From DAIUCA01 sp964613675 (GTDB lineage: Bacteria > Pseudomonadota > Gammaproteobacteria > Competibacterales > Competibacteraceae): a DNA stretch of 7,641 bases. The position numbers were made by a program, and so were the translations under genes. The notes beneath the pieces are model-generated. The model searched no databases and was not told where the DNA came from. It saw nothing but the letters and a program-made list of their open reading frames with translations. The stretch lies in contig CAZTIH010000124.1 in the NCBI GenBank assembly GCA_964613675.1, positions 1 through 7,641 on the forward strand. The letters run 5' to 3'. This document shows, piece by piece, positions 7,085 to 7,641 of this stretch (positions within the stretch are counted from its first letter, which is position 1; each line of letters opens with the position of its first letter).

Positions 7085-7641
7085 GTGGCCAACGATCCGC
7101 GTAAAATTGAAGTCATTCAACAAATTACAGCAACTATTCGGGAAAAATTGCCCGTCGAAAATCGAGATTTGGCGGCTCAGTTCGCCGAGATTTATTACGA
7201 ACAGGCGTTTGTTGACGACCTTATTTCCCGTTCTTCAGAAGATTTGTACGGCGCGGTTGTTTCTCACTTCTATTTTGCGCAACACCGACGCCCCGACGAA
7301 ATTCGGTTACGTATCTACAATCCCCAGCTTTCTGAACAGGGTTGGCAGACTACGCACAGTGTGATCGAGATTGTCTGTGACGACATGCCGTTTATCGTCG
7401 ATTCGCTGGTCATGGCTTTTAATCGCCAAACCATCAGCGTTCATTCCATTCTGCATCCCGTAATTTACGCCATTCGCAAGCCCGATGGACAACTCGAAAG
7501 TATTGCTGCAACGACTGCTCCAAATGCCCTAAAAGAATCCGTAATTCATCTGCAAATCGACCGTCAGCTCGAACCTCATTTTCAGTTACTTATCAATGCG
7601 TTAAATAGTGTAATTGAGCGCATTAAATGCGTGGTGACGGA
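7085..7641 (+). CDS. gdhB: NAD-dependent glutamate dehydrogenase, large (about 180 kDa) type, N-terminal part (3' partial)
   Basis: The frame runs open from GTG at 7085 to the window edge (185 codons); the gene continues outside. The visible protein begins VANDPRKIEVIQQ and carries the conserved N-terminal region of the large bacterial NAD-glutamate dehydrogenases (Bac_GDH family, typically about 1600 residues). Matching segments are the FAEIYYEQAFVDDLISRSSEDLYGAV stretch (around residues 34-59), LRIYNPQLSEQGWQTTHSVIEIV (around 77-98), DDMPFIVDS at 99-107, and ILHPVIYAIRKPDGQL. In characterised members the enzyme deaminates glutamate to 2-oxoglutarate with NAD and is used for glutamate catabolism; the catalytic domain lies far downstream and cannot be checked here. 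The start is set by GGGGAG five bases upstream. The 129-nt gap from the preceding gene suggests separate regulation. The family call rests on the N-terminal domain only but the motifs are distinctive. Confidence 0.9.
   Translation, partial: MANDPRKIEVIQQITATIREKLPVENRDLAAQFAEIYYEQAFVDDLISRSSEDLYGAVVSHFYFAQHRRPDEIRLRIYNPQLSEQGWQTTHSVIEIVCDDMPFIVDSLVMAFNRQTISVHSILHPVIYAIRKPDGQLESIAATTAPNALKESVIHLQIDRQLEPHFQLLINALNSVIERIKCVVT

Noticed and set aside
7083..7364. Open frame starting at TTG 7083
   Set aside because: It overlaps the glutamate dehydrogenase frame starting at 7085, has no family resemblance, and its codons read as an out-of-frame shadow of conserved dehydrogenase motifs.

Overview
The window looks like ordinary chromosomal DNA from a gammaproteobacterium. 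The clearest sign is the lgt-thyA pair joined by a TAATG stop/start overlap, an arrangement known from Escherichia coli and relatives. A large-type NAD-glutamate dehydrogenase and a TonB-dependent-receptor-like barrel also fit a Gram-negative proteobacterium. The genus cannot be named from the sequence. Base composition looks close to balanced and similar throughout, and no integrase, transposase, tRNA, rRNA, CRISPR array or phage gene was seen.

Layout, left to right. (1) Positions 1-1109, plus strand: the 3' part of a gene for an outer-membrane beta-barrel resembling TonB-dependent receptors; its start lies outside the window. (2) Positions 1124-3193 (possibly 3214), minus strand: a YyaL-type protein, a thioredoxin-like domain with CHWC followed by an alpha/alpha-barrel-like region. 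It converges on the barrel gene with only 14 nt between the stops. (3) Positions 3267-6955, plus strand: a compact row of four genes, namely an RlmI-type 23S rRNA cytosine methyltransferase, lgt (lipoprotein diacylglyceryl transferase), thyA (thymidylate synthase) and an unrecognised exported protein. (4) From 7085 to the window end, plus strand: the first 185 codons of a large NAD-dependent glutamate dehydrogenase, started by GTG after a 129-nt leader.

The plus-strand row mixes housekeeping tasks: rRNA modification, lipoprotein maturation, dTMP synthesis and glutamate catabolism. Close spacing (22 nt, 1-nt overlap, 47 nt) suggests that rlmI-lgt-thyA and the exported protein are co-transcribed; this is inferred from spacing only. 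No convincing sigma70 promoter or strong intrinsic terminator was found by eye.

No new multi-gene system is evident. The points most worth checking are the exported protein at 6137-6955, which looks like an alpha/beta-hydrolase fold lacking the nucleophile serine, and the glutamate dehydrogenase leader, where two G-tracts could compete for one C-tract and one of them overlaps the ribosome binding site.
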